A stretch of 64,000 nt of DNA from Mesoflavibacter profundi. Its GTDB lineage: Bacteria > Bacteroidota > Bacteroidia > Flavobacteriales > Flavobacteriaceae. A model generated the notes under the pieces. It was not told where the DNA came from and ran no database searches. It saw only the letters and a program-made list of their open reading frames with translations. Each line of letters starts with the position of its first letter. Within the stretch, counting starts at the first letter, position 1. Made by a program: the position numbers and the translations under genes. Location of the stretch: contig NZ_CP061703.1 in assembly GCF_014764305.1 (NCBI RefSeq), forward strand, positions 633,501-697,500. Direction: 5' to 3'. Below, piece by piece: positions 52,396 through 61,624 of the stretch.

Positions 52396-53841
52396 ATGAA
52401 AAAATCATCCAAACTAAGCAGACGTACTTTTATAAAAAGTACTGCGCTTACAACCTTTGGTATATCTATAGTTCCTAGACACGTTTTGGGTAAAGGCTAT
52501 ATTCCACCAAGTGATAAACTTAATGTCGCAGTAATTGGCGCCGGAGGAAAAGGCTACACAGATATGCTTCATACCTGGAATAATAACACCTCAAACATTA
52601 CAGCTATTTGTGATGTAGATTGGAATCAAGCCGAAGCTGCTTTTAAAAAATTTCCTAATGCAAAAAAATATAAAGATTATCGTAAACTTTTAGAAAATCA
52701 AAAAGATTTTGATGCGGTAACAATTTCTACTCCAGATCACACGCACGCAGTAATTACTTTAGCTGCAATGCAAAACAACAAAGATGTTTACGTTCAAAAA
52801 CCATTAACACATAACATTTATGAAGCAAGAGTATTAACTCAAGCTGCAAATAAGTATAAAATTGTAACCCAAATGGGTAATCAAGGTGCTTCAGGAGATG
52901 GAGTAAAAACAATGATTAACTGGTTTAACAAAGGTTTAATTGGTAATGTAAGTAAAGTTCATATTTGGACTAACAGACCTGTTTGGCCTCAAGGTATTAA
53001 AACTCCAACAGAGCAACCTAAGCTAATTGATAATTTAGATTGGGACACTTGGGTTGGACCTGCAAGTTGGGTAGATTATCATCCGCTTTATCATCCTTTT
53101 AAATGGCGAGGTTGGTGGAATTTTGGCACAGGAGCTTTAGGAGATATGGGCTGTCATTTAGTCGATCCTCCTTACCGAGTTTTAGGCTTAGGCTATCCAA
53201 CTGAAGTAGAAAGTAGTGTTGGTGCTATTTTCACTAAAGATTGGACTCCAGATTACTATCCAGAATCATGTCCACCATCTTCAAGAACTCAATTAAAATT
53301 TGAAGCTACTGAAAAAAACCCTATTCCCGTTAAAGTTGAATGGACCGATGGTGGCTTAAGACCATTTCATCCAGATTTAATTCCTGCAGATCATCCAATT
53401 GGTGATGAAGATAGCGCTAATGGAGTAATTATGATTGGCGAAAAAGGTATTATGACGTGTGGAACTTACGGAATGAATCCTAAAGTGTATCTTAACTCCG
53501 GAGAAATTATATTACCTGAAGAGACTACAAAAGAATTTAATTTACCAGAAAATGGACATCATCAATTATGGGTAGACGCATGTAAAGATGGCTTTGGAAG
53601 TAAAAAACATAAATCCCTTACCTCTTCTTTTGATTTTGCTGGACCATTAACAGAATCTATATTAATGGGTAATTTAGCCATAAGAAGTTATAACCTAAGA
53701 GAACAAACTAAAAATGGATATAATTATCCAGGAAGAAAAAAGTTACTTTGGGACGGAAATAACATGAAAATCACAAATTTTGAAGCTGCTAATCAATTTG
53801 TAAAAAGAGAATACAGAGATGGCTGGTCTTTAAATTTATAA
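52396..53841 (+). CDS. Gfo/Idh/MocA family oxidoreductase with Tat signal
   Basis: The 481-residue periplasmic oxidoreductase starts with a Tat motif SRRTFIKSTALTTFGISI. The Rossmann part is LNVAVIGAGGKGYTDM, the lysine motif DVYVQKPLTHNIYEA near 130, and LGDMGCHLVDPPYRVLGLG near 250 follows. Export with bound cofactor is known for this Tat subgroup. It is the last gene of the GMC operon and may act on the 3-keto-sugar or the free sugar. The substrate is unknown. Confidence 0.9.
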   Translation: MKKSSKLSRRTFIKSTALTTFGISIVPRHVLGKGYIPPSDKLNVAVIGAGGKGYTDMLHTWNNNTSNITAICDVDWNQAEAAFKKFPNAKKYKDYRKLLENQKDFDAVTISTPDHTHAVITLAAMQNNKDVYVQKPLTHNIYEARVLTQAANKYKIVTQMGNQGASGDGVKTMINWFNKGLIGNVSKVHIWTNRPVWPQGIKTPTEQPKLIDNLDWDTWVGPASWVDYHPLYHPFKWRGWWNFGTGALGDMGCHLVDPPYRVLGLGYPTEVESSVGAIFTKDWTPDYYPESCPPSSRTQLKFEATEKNPIPVKVEWTDGGLRPFHPDLIPADHPIGDEDSANGVIMIGEKGIMTCGTYGMNPKVYLNSGEIILPEETTKEFNLPENGHHQLWVDACKDGFGSKKHKSLTSSFDFAGPLTESILMGNLAIRSYNLREQTKNGYNYPGRKKLLWDGNNMKITNFEAANQFVKREYRDGWSLNL

Positions 53842-53856
53842 TTAAAGCATACAAAC

Positions 53857-53891
53857 AAAAACCCATTTAAGTCTAAACTTAAATGGGTTTT
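53857..53891. terminator. Bidirectional terminator
   Basis: AAAACCCATTTAAG (53858-53871) pairs perfectly with CTTAAATGGGTTTT (53878-53891) over a 6-nt loop. It separates the plus-strand GMC operon from the minus-strand azurin gene and has A/T tails on both sides. Confidence 0.9.
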
Positions 53892-53913
53892 CTCTTATAT
53901 CAAAAAAATAAAT

Positions 53914-54426
53914 TTATTCTACAATAAATTTTCCTTTCATCATACCAAAGTGACCAGGAAAACTACAAATAAAATCATATTCACCAGCTTCTGGTGCAGT
54001 AAATTCTACAACAGCTGTTTCTCCTCCACCAATCATTTTGGTATGCGCAACAACATCTGTTGTACCTTCTGGAATATAATCATTGTCTTTAGACATTGCT
54101 GCTTTACCAGCAAACGCAGCTACATCTGTACCTGGTTTTAGTATAACAACATTGTGTCCCATTACCATTTTATCTGCTTTACCAATGTGTCTTAATGTAA
54201 TTTTTACTTTTTGACCGGCTTTAGCTTTAAGTTCAGACTTATTAAATTTCATTAAGTCATTTCCTGTAATAGTTAAATCTGCAACATCACTTTCAGAAGT
54301 CGATTCTGTTTTTGTTTCTGAAGTTCTCTCATAAGAAAACCCTTTTTTCTCCTTTTTTTCTTCTCCACAACTAACTACTAAAAACAGTCCTAAAATTGTG
54401 GCAAATGCTATTCTACCTAGTTTCAT
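53914..54426 (-). CDS. Azurin (cupredoxin lipoprotein)
   Basis: A periplasmic type 1 copper electron carrier. The signal MKLGRIAFATILGLFLVVSC lipidates Cys20, followed by a charged linker to about residue 48. The cupredoxin domain has the copper ligands: His in MVMGHNVV (about 94), then Cys, His and Met in FICSFPGHFGMMKG near 153-164. HIGKADKMVMGHN matches the azurin HPGxxxKxxMGHN segment. It follows ilvA on the same strand after 69 bp but probably has its own promoter. It likely donates electrons to an oxidase or reductase. Confidence 0.92.
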   Translation of the reverse strand: MKLGRIAFATILGLFLVVSCGEEKKEKKGFSYERTSETKTESTSESDVADLTITGNDLMKFNKSELKAKAGQKVKITLRHIGKADKMVMGHNVVILKPGTDVAAFAGKAAMSKDNDYIPEGTTDVVAHTKMIGGGETAVVEFTAPEAGEYDFICSFPGHFGMMKGKFIVE

Positions 54427-54495
54427 TATTATAATTTTAATTTGTACTAAATTACACGATTTAGACTATATAAAGCAAGAAAAAACATGTATAAA

Positions 54496-55758
54496 TTATA
54501 CTAAAAACTGAAATAAATCTGGTTTATCATTTAAGTAATCACCATAAAAATTATGAAGTTTCATTTTGGTAATAAGAGGTTGTAAATCGTCTGCCGATTT
54601 TAGCTCTACTCCTACTACTGCTGCGCCATTTTCGCGGTTTGTTTTTTTGGTATATTCAAAGTGGGTAATATCATCATTTTCTCCTAAAATATCTACAACA
54701 AACTCGCGTAATGCACCAGCACGTTGCGGGAACGTAACAATAAAATAATGTTTTAGATTAGCATGCAATAACGCACGTTCTTTAATTTCGGCAGTTCTAG
54801 TAATGTCATTATTACTTCCGCTTACTACACAAATCACATTTTTACCTTTTATTTCTTCTTTAAAATCATCTAAAGCAGAAATACTCAAAGCGCCAGCAGG
54901 TTCAACTACTATTGCGTCTTTATTGTATAGATCTAAGATCGTTTGGCACACTTTACCTTCAGGAACGGTTACCATTTGATCTAAATTTGACTTACAAATT
55001 TCAAAATTTAAATCGCCAACGCGTTGTACTGCTGCGCCATCTACAAACTTTTCGATATGGTTAAGCTGTGTGTTTTTTTGATTTTCAATTGACGTTTTCA
55101 TTGATGGCGCGCCTAAAGGCTCGACACCAATAATTTTGGTTTGCGGTGACAATTCTTTAAACACTGATGATAACCCAGCTGATAATCCGCCACCACCAAC
55201 AGGCACAAACACATAATGAATTGGATGTAGTGCTTGGTCTATAATTTCTAACCCAACAGTAGCTTGACCTTCTATCACCTTTTCGTCATTAAATGGATGA
55301 ATAAATGCTTTTGAAAGTCGCTCGCATTCTTTCATCGCTAGATGATAAGAATCGTCAAAAGTATCGCCTGCAAGAACAATTTCGATATACTCTTCTCCAA
55401 ACATTTTTACCTGCTCCACCTTTTGTCTTGGCGTTGGAGCAGGCATATAAATGGTTCCTTTAATTTTTAATAATTTACAAGATAACGCTACACCTTGCGC
55501 ATGGTTACCAGCACTAGCGCAAACAATACCATTTTCTACTTCTGAAGCCGATAACGAAGACATTTTATTATAAGCGCCTCTAATTTTATAAGAGCGCACT
55601 TGCTGTAAATCTTCACGTTTAAACATGATATTACAGTCAAACTCTTTAGAGTATCTAAAGCTTGATGTTAATGGCGTTACCGCTGCAACATCTCGTAATT
55701 TTTCGGCTGCAGCTTCTACTGCTTTTAATTTAGGAAAATAGATGGTTTGCGTTTGCAT
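54496..55758 (-). CDS. ilvA: Threonine ammonia-lyase
   Basis: It deaminates threonine to 2-oxobutanoate, the first isoleucine-specific step. The PLP lysine is Lys58 in RSYKIRGAYNKM, CASAGNHAQGVA follows near 79-90, and VPVGGGGLSAGL near 186-197 binds the phosphate. A single ACT-like regulatory domain occupies about 330-420 (HYFIVTFPQRAGALREFV onward), typical of the 420-residue form; E. coli IlvA has two such units. It is the last gene of the ilvDBNCA operon, 10 bp after ilvC, so isoleucine likely inhibits it. Confidence 0.94.
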   Translation of the reverse strand: MQTQTIYFPKLKAVEAAAEKLRDVAAVTPLTSSFRYSKEFDCNIMFKREDLQQVRSYKIRGAYNKMSSLSASEVENGIVCASAGNHAQGVALSCKLLKIKGTIYMPAPTPRQKVEQVKMFGEEYIEIVLAGDTFDDSYHLAMKECERLSKAFIHPFNDEKVIEGQATVGLEIIDQALHPIHYVFVPVGGGGLSAGLSSVFKELSPQTKIIGVEPLGAPSMKTSIENQKNTQLNHIEKFVDGAAVQRVGDLNFEICKSNLDQMVTVPEGKVCQTILDLYNKDAIVVEPAGALSISALDDFKEEIKGKNVICVVSGSNNDITRTAEIKERALLHANLKHYFIVTFPQRAGALREFVVDILGENDDITHFEYTKKTNRENGAAVVGVELKSADDLQPLITKMKLHNFYGDYLNDKPDLFQFLV

Positions 55759-55768
55759 TAGTTTGTTT

Positions 55769-57268
55769 TTAAGCTAAAACACTTTCTTCTTTAGCTTCGG
55801 TTTTTATTACTTTCATTGCGGTCATTGCGGCACGAAGACGCTTACCGACGGTTTCGATTGGATGATTTCTAATAGCGTTATTCACTTTGATTAATTCGAT
55901 ATTATCGACACCTGTTTTAGTTGAAAATGACTTTCCAATTACTGATGCATCAACAGTTTTCATAAAATCTGCTAGCAAAGGTTTGCATGCATGATCAAAT
56001 AAATAGCAACCATATTCTGCGGTATCAGAAATGACTCGATTCATTTCAAATAACTTTTTACGCGCAATGGTATTTGCTATTAATGGCAACTCGTGTAACG
56101 ATTCGTAGTAAGCAGAATCTTCGATTATTCCTGCGCTTACCATTGTTTCAAAAGCAAGTTCTACTCCAGATTTTACAAATGCGACTAATAACACACCATG
56201 ATCAAAATACTCTTGTTCTGTAATATGATCTGAAGTTAATTCGGTTTTTTCAAAAGCAGTTTCGCCAGTTGCTGCTCGCCATTTTAAAAGGTTAACATCG
56301 TCATTTGCCCAATCTTCCATCATAGTTTTTGAGAAATGACCAGAAATGATATCGTCCATATGTTTTTCGAATAATGGGCGCATGATGGTTTTTAATTCTT
56401 CAGATAATTCAAATGCTTTAATTTTTGAAGGGTTTGACAATCTATCCATCATGTTTGTAATGCCACCATGCTTTAACGCTTCAGTAATAGTTTCCCAGCC
56501 AAACTGAATTAATTTTGCAGCATAACCAGCTTCAATTCCTTCTGCAACCATTTTGTCAAAAGACAAGATTGCTCCTGTTTGCAACAAGCCACATAAAATG
56601 GTTTGCTCGCCCATTAAATCAGATTTTACCTCAGCCACAAAAGACGATTCTAAAACGCCTGCACGATCGCCACCTGTTGCAACTGCGTAAGCCTTTGCTT
56701 GCGCCCAACCTTTGTTTTCTGGATCGTTTTCTGGATGCACAGCAATTAATGTTGGCACACCAAAACCACGTTTATATTCTTCACGCACTTCGGTTCCTGG
56801 ACATTTTGGTGCGACCATAATTACCGTAATATCTTTACGGATTTGCGTACCTTCTTCAACAATATTAAAACCATGCGAGTAGCTTAACGTCGCGCCCTTT
56901 TTCATTAAAGGCATCACTTGATTAACTACATCTGTATGTTGCTTGTCTGGTGTTAAGTTTAATACTAAATCTGCTGTTGGAATTAAATCTTCATAAGTCC
57001 CAACATTAAATCCGTTATCGGTTGCATTTTTGTACGACGCTCGTTTTTCATCTATAGCTTGCTGACGTAAAGCATAAGAAATATCTAAACCAGAATCTCT
57101 CATATTTAATCCTTGGTTTAATCCTTGTGCGCCACAACCTACAATGACTATTTTTTTATCTTTTAACGCAGCTACGCCGTCTTCAAATTCTGAAGCTTCC
57201 ATAAATCTGCATTTCCCTAATTGTTCTAATTGTTTTCTTAATGGTAATGTGTTAAAATAATTTGCCAT
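55769..57268 (-). CDS. ilvC: Ketol-acid reductoisomerase, class II
   Basis: It isomerises and reduces acetolactate and acetohydroxybutyrate with NADPH. The 499 residues include the NADP motif [19 protein letters not shown] near 43-61, and two knotted helical domains with Mg ligands ([12 protein letters not shown] near 215 and the repeat later). That is the long, E. coli/plant-like class II form rather than the 330-residue class I. It sits 11 bp from ilvN. Confidence 0.95.
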   Translation of the reverse strand: MANYFNTLPLRKQLEQLGKCRFMEASEFEDGVAALKDKKIVIVGCGAQGLNQGLNMRDSGLDISYALRQQAIDEKRASYKNATDNGFNVGTYEDLIPTADLVLNLTPDKQHTDVVNQVMPLMKKGATLSYSHGFNIVEEGTQIRKDITVIMVAPKCPGTEVREEYKRGFGVPTLIAVHPENDPENKGWAQAKAYAVATGGDRAGVLESSFVAEVKSDLMGEQTILCGLLQTGAILSFDKMVAEGIEAGYAAKLIQFGWETITEALKHGGITNMMDRLSNPSKIKAFELSEELKTIMRPLFEKHMDDIISGHFSKTMMEDWANDDVNLLKWRAATGETAFEKTELTSDHITEQEYFDHGVLLVAFVKSGVELAFETMVSAGIIEDSAYYESLHELPLIANTIARKKLFEMNRVISDTAEYGCYLFDHACKPLLADFMKTVDASVIGKSFSTKTGVDNIELIKVNNAIRNHPIETVGKRLRAAMTAMKVIKTEAKEESVLA

Positions 57269-57279
57269 TTTAGTTTGTT

Positions 57280-57807
57280 TTAGTGTTGAAAAGCTTCCAA
57301 CATTTTAGTTATTTCCATTGGTGTTTTGGTGACTGCAATTCGTCCAGAACGGGTGAATTGCAAAATTCCAAAAGCACTTAATTCTCTGTGTAATAATTCT
57401 ATTTCGCTACGTCGTCCTGATTTTTCAAGCACAAAAAACGCTTTATTTACAGTGACAATTCTAGCGTTACTTTCTTTAATAATATTTTGAATTTGTCGCT
57501 CTTCAAATAATAAATCTGATTTGATTTTGAACAGACAAGACTCTTGATAAATGGTTTCTTCTTCGGTGTGATAATAGGCTTTAATCACTTCAACCTGTTT
57601 TTCAATTTGACCAATGATTTTTTTCATTTGGTCTTCTGTTAACTTAACCACAATGGTCCATTTAGACACATTTTCAATTTCTGAAATTGAAGAATTTATA
57701 CTTTCAATATTAATGTGTCTACGTTGAAATATTGCCGAAATACGGTTTAATAATCCGATATTATTTTCGGTATAAATAGAAACGGTATATAATTTATTTT
57801 CACTCAT
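57280..57807 (-). CDS. ilvN: Acetolactate synthase small (regulatory) subunit
   Basis: The 175-residue ACT protein begins [33 protein letters not shown], the usual ACT fold that binds valine, with a C-terminal ACT-like second domain ([25 protein letters not shown]). It activates IlvB and confers feedback inhibition. The stop of ilvB is 2 bp upstream. Confidence 0.94.
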   Translation of the reverse strand: MSENKLYTVSIYTENNIGLLNRISAIFQRRHINIESINSSISEIENVSKWTIVVKLTEDQMKKIIGQIEKQVEVIKAYYHTEEETIYQESCLFKIKSDLLFEERQIQNIIKESNARIVTVNKAFFVLEKSGRRSEIELLHRELSAFGILQFTRSGRIAVTKTPMEITKMLEAFQH

Positions 57808-57809
57808 AA

Positions 57810-59543
57810 TTACTCTAATCTTACGTCTGAAACACTTGCACCTGTTGGTATCATCGGGAATACGTTATCCTCTTTTTCAACTATAACTTCTAAGAAATAT
57901 GCACCTTCAGTTTCCATCATTTCTTTTACTGCATCGGCTAAATCTTCTCTTTTAGACACGCTTTTGGCATTAATATGATAACCTTTAGCTATCGCAACAA
58001 AATCTGGATTTTCAATTTCTGTAGACGCATAACGCTTATCAAAAAACAGTTGTTGCCACTGTCTAACCATACCTAAAAAATTGTTGTTTAACACCACAAT
58101 TTTTACAGGTACTTTGGTTTGAAAAATAGTTCCTAATTCTTGTATTGTCATTTGATAACCACCATCACCAGCAATCATCACCACATCACGTTCTGGCGCG
58201 CCCATTTTTGCACCAATTGCAGCTGGTAACGCAAATCCCATTGTACCTAATCCGCCAGATGTAATGTTACTTTTAGAAACGTTAAAATCGGCATAACGAC
58301 ACGCAATCATTTGGTGCTGACCAACATCACTAACTATTGCTGCTTCACCTTTGGTTTGTGCATTAATCTCTATAAGCACTTCGCCCATAGTCAAGCCATC
58401 TTTTGTAGGATGTAAATCGTTTTTTATGACTTTATCAAATTCAACTTGGTATAAATCTTTAAATTTTTGATGCCATTCTGTATGTGAATTTTCTTTTAAA
58501 AGCGGAAGAATTGCCGCCAAAGTCTCTTTTGAATTCCCTAAAACAGCAACATCTGTTTTTACATTTTTATCAACCTCAGCTGGATCAATTTCAAAATGAA
58601 TCACTTTTGCTTGTTTAGCGTAAGTTGTTAAATTTCCTGTGACGCGATCATCAAAACGCATTCCGATTGCTATTAAAACATCACATTCGTTAGTCAACAC
58701 ATTTGGCGCATAATTACCGTGCATACCAACCATTCCGACATTTAATGGATGCGTTGAAGGAATTGCCGAAGCACCTAAAATAGTCCAAGCTGATGGTAAA
58801 CCAGCTTTTTCGATAACCGCTTTAAATTCAGCTTCAGCTTCACCTAAAATCACACCTTGTCCCCAAACGACAAGAGGTTTTTTTGCATTATTAATTAAAT
58901 CTGCAGCAGCTTGTAAAGTGTTTGGATTAGTTTCAGGAATTGGCTTATAACTTCTAATTCCTGTACATTTTTCATATTTAAAATCGAATTCTTCAAATTG
59001 TGCATCTTTGGTAATATCTATTAAAACTGGACCAGGACGACCACTTTTTGCGATGTAAAATGCTTTTGCAATGACTTCAGGAATTTCTGAAGCTTTTGTG
59101 ACTTGATGATTCCATTTAGTAACAGGTGTTGAAATACCAACGATATCGGTTTCTTGAAACGCATCGCTACCCAATAAATGCGATCCAACTTGACCTGTAA
59201 TACACACCATTGGTGTACTATCTATTTGCGCATCTGCAATACCTGTAATCAAGTTAGTTGCGCCAGGACCAGAAGTTGCCATAGCGACACCAACTTTACC
59301 CGAAATGCGTGCGTAACCTTGAGCTGCATGCGTTGCACCTTGTTCATGACGTGTTAAGACATGATGAATTTCGTTTTGAAATTTATACAACTCGTCATAA
59401 ACTGGCATAATTGCGCCGCCAGGATAACCATAAAGTACATTTACACCTTCAGCCATTAAGCTTCGAACAACCGCTTCGCTACCCGAAATGCGGATAGTTT
59501 TTGAAGTAGATTGCTCGTTGTTTTTTATCGTTTTTGTTTCCAT
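57810..59543 (-). CDS. ilvB: Acetolactate synthase large (catalytic) subunit
   Basis: This ThDP- and FAD-dependent enzyme makes acetolactate from two pyruvates or acetohydroxybutyrate from pyruvate and oxobutyrate. The 577 residues hold GYPGGAIMPVYDELY near 40-54, the catalytic Glu in TRHEQGATHAAQGYAR near 68 and the ThDP motif starting AGDGGYQM near 455. It lies 30 bp after ilvD. Confidence 0.96.
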   Translation of the reverse strand: METKTIKNNEQSTSKTIRISGSEAVVRSLMAEGVNVLYGYPGGAIMPVYDELYKFQNEIHHVLTRHEQGATHAAQGYARISGKVGVAMATSGPGATNLITGIADAQIDSTPMVCITGQVGSHLLGSDAFQETDIVGISTPVTKWNHQVTKASEIPEVIAKAFYIAKSGRPGPVLIDITKDAQFEEFDFKYEKCTGIRSYKPIPETNPNTLQAAADLINNAKKPLVVWGQGVILGEAEAEFKAVIEKAGLPSAWTILGASAIPSTHPLNVGMVGMHGNYAPNVLTNECDVLIAIGMRFDDRVTGNLTTYAKQAKVIHFEIDPAEVDKNVKTDVAVLGNSKETLAAILPLLKENSHTEWHQKFKDLYQVEFDKVIKNDLHPTKDGLTMGEVLIEINAQTKGEAAIVSDVGQHQMIACRYADFNVSKSNITSGGLGTMGFALPAAIGAKMGAPERDVVMIAGDGGYQMTIQELGTIFQTKVPVKIVVLNNNFLGMVRQWQQLFFDKRYASTEIENPDFVAIAKGYHINAKSVSKREDLADAVKEMMETEGAYFLEVIVEKEDNVFPMIPTGASVSDVRLE

Positions 59544-59573
59544 AAATTAGTATGGCGTTAATTGGTTTCTATT

Positions 59574-61253
59574 CTAAAACTCGTCGGTAACACAACCTTT
59601 GGATGCAGACGACACTGTTTTAGCATATTTATAAAGGACACCACGATTAAATTTTAATTCTGGTGCTTTCCATGATTGTTTTCTTTGTGATAATTCTTCT
59701 TCTGAAACTTCAAGTTGAATGGTATTGGTTTCAGCATCAATTGTAATAAAATCGCCATCTTTAACTAATGCAATTGTACCACCATCTTGAGCTTCTGGTG
59801 TAATGTGACCAACCACAAAACCGTGTGTACCACCAGAAAAACGTCCATCGGTAATTAACGCTACGTCTTTACCTAAACCTGCACCCATAATAGCTGCAGT
59901 TGGCTTAAGCATTTCTGGCATTCCTGGTCCGCCTTTTGGTCCTTCATATCTAATGACAACTACATCACCTTTTTCTACTTTACCATCTCTAATACCATCG
60001 TTTGCTGCGTATTCGCCTTCAAATACTTTTGCTTTTCCGCGAAAGCGTAATCCTTCTTTTCCTGTGATTTTTGCAACACTTCCATCTTCAGCTAAATTGC
60101 CATAAAGCATGCGCAAGTGACCTGAGATTTTTATAGGTTCTTCGATGGATTTTATCACATCTTGACCTTCGGTTAAATCATTAACATCTAATAAATTTTC
60201 GGCTAGTGTTTTTCCTGTTACGGTTAAACAGTCACCATGAATTAAGCCTTTTTTCAATAGATATTTTAAAACTGCAGGAATACCACCAACTGCGTGCACG
60301 TCTTCCATTAGGTATTTTCCGCTAGGTTTTAAATCGGCTAAAAAAGGTGTGTTATCACTAATATTTTGAAAATCTTTTAAAGTGAAATCTATATTTGCCG
60401 CACGAGCAATTGCTAAAAAGTGAAGCACTGCATTGGTCGATCCACCTAAAATAGTCACCAAACGAATAGCATTTTCTAAAGATTTGCGAGAAATGATATC
60501 ACTTGGTTTAATATCTTTTTCGATTAGCAATCGCATCGCTTCGCCAGCTTTTATGGCTTCTTGTTTTTTCTCTTCACCTGTAGCTGGATTTGATGAATTG
60601 AAAGGTAAGGTCATCCCTAAAGCTTCAATTGCTGACGCCATCGTATTTGCAGTATACATTCCGCCACAAGCACCAGCACCAGGACAAGCTTTTTCAACTA
60701 TATTTTGATATTCGCTTTCATTCATTGTACCAGCGACTTTGCTTCCCCAAGCTTCGAAAGCTGAAACGACGTCTAGTTTTTTTCCGTTATGACAACCAGA
60801 ATCAATGGTTCCACCATACACCAAAATACTTGGTCTATCTAAACGTATCATTGCCATTAATGCGCCTGGCATGTTTTTGTCACAACCAACAACGGTTATT
60901 AATCCGTCGTAGCTCATTGCTTGCACTACAGTTTCCATAGAGTCGGCAATAATATCTCGAGAAGGCAAAGAATAACGCATACCTGGTGTACCCATAGAAA
61001 TTCCGTCACTTACACCAATGGTATTAAAAATTAAGCCTACTACGTCTTCATTTTTTGTGCCTTGCTTAGCGAGTTTTGCTAAGTCATTTAAATGCATATT
61101 ACATGGATTACCTTCGTAACCTGTACTTGCAATACCTATAATGGGTTTATAAAAATCTTCTTTGGTTAATCCTATTGCATGCAACATTGCTTGTGCTGCT
61201 GGTTGCGTTGGATCTTGTGTTACTGTTTTACTGTATTTATTTAGTTGACTCAT
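59574..61253 (-). CDS. ilvD: Dihydroxy-acid dehydratase
   Basis: It dehydrates dihydroxy acids to the keto acid precursors of valine and isoleucine. The 559 residues contain [12 protein letters not shown] near 121-132 and [16 protein letters not shown] near 190-205 (Fe-S ligand cysteines), with [15 protein letters not shown] before them. It is the first structural gene, 203 bp after the attenuator, so the mRNA has a long untranslated stretch in which a second small ORF occurs. Confidence 0.96.
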   Translation of the reverse strand: MSQLNKYSKTVTQDPTQPAAQAMLHAIGLTKEDFYKPIIGIASTGYEGNPCNMHLNDLAKLAKQGTKNEDVVGLIFNTIGVSDGISMGTPGMRYSLPSRDIIADSMETVVQAMSYDGLITVVGCDKNMPGALMAMIRLDRPSILVYGGTIDSGCHNGKKLDVVSAFEAWGSKVAGTMNESEYQNIVEKACPGAGACGGMYTANTMASAIEALGMTLPFNSSNPATGEEKKQEAIKAGEAMRLLIEKDIKPSDIISRKSLENAIRLVTILGGSTNAVLHFLAIARAANIDFTLKDFQNISDNTPFLADLKPSGKYLMEDVHAVGGIPAVLKYLLKKGLIHGDCLTVTGKTLAENLLDVNDLTEGQDVIKSIEEPIKISGHLRMLYGNLAEDGSVAKITGKEGLRFRGKAKVFEGEYAANDGIRDGKVEKGDVVVIRYEGPKGGPGMPEMLKPTAAIMGAGLGKDVALITDGRFSGGTHGFVVGHITPEAQDGGTIALVKDGDFITIDAETNTIQLEVSEEELSQRKQSWKAPELKFNRGVLYKYAKTVSSASKGCVTDEF

Positions 61254-61455
61254 TTAGTCCGTTTCTTATTTATGATTTTCTAAATTACTAATTTGACTAT
61301 GCTTGACTTTTTAGTTATTGAATTATAGACTAAAGCCATAACTCAATTTAATTATTTAATATATTGATTTTCAGATGTTTAAAATAAAGCAAGTATGATG
61401 CCCAATTGTTAATATTTGACCTTTATATTTTACTTTAAACTGAAATAAACCCAAC

Positions 61456-61488
61456 AAAAAAGCCTTCCTGAAAAAGGAAGGCTTTTTT
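61456..61488 (-). terminator. Attenuator terminator of the ilv operon
   Basis: A 14-bp perfect stem (AAAAAAGCCTTCCT and AGGAAGGCTTTTTT, 5-nt loop) ends in six T on the minus strand. It lies 29 bp after the leader peptide stop and 200 bp before ilvD. Its 5' arm holds TTCCTT (61479-61474), which can pair with AAGGAA (61519-61514) overlapping the leader stop codon, a possible antiterminator. It may also end gltBD transcripts. Confidence 0.88.
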
Positions 61489-61517
61489 ATTTATTCTAAA
61501 ATAATATATACCATTCC

Positions 61518-61583
61518 TTACCACCGTGATTTAATAATCACAATGCTAATATTTGAAATGATATTTACGATTTGTTTGTTCAT
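61518..61583 (-). CDS. Branched-chain leader peptide (attenuation control of ilvDBNCA)
   Basis: This 21-residue ORF starts at ATG 61583 and stops at TAA 61518. Seven Ile and two Val occur, clustered as QIVNIISNISIVIIK (residues 4-18). A perfect 6-bp hairpin, GTGATT/AATCAC (61526-61541), lies inside the coding region over the Val-Ile-Ile-Lys-Ser codons, like the 1:2 pause hairpin of enteric ilv leaders. The next segment AAGGAA can pair with the terminator's 5' arm. With scarce Ile-tRNA the ribosome would stall and allow read-through. No Leu codon occurs, so control is probably by Ile/Val. The layout is visible; the mechanism is inferred. Confidence 0.88.
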   Translation of the reverse strand: MNKQIVNIISNISIVIIKSRW

Positions 61584-61592
61584 CTTGATAAT

Positions 61593-61624
61593 CAAATATT
61601 GAAATTATTTAATTAAAATCCAAA
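61593..61624 (-). promoter_or_regulatory. Probable promoter of the ilv leader
   Basis: On the minus strand TTTG (61624-61621) directly after the gltD stop, a 20-bp spacer and AATATTTG (61600-61593). The predicted start would be only a few bases before the leader ATG, implying a nearly leaderless leader peptide. Confidence 0.42.
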
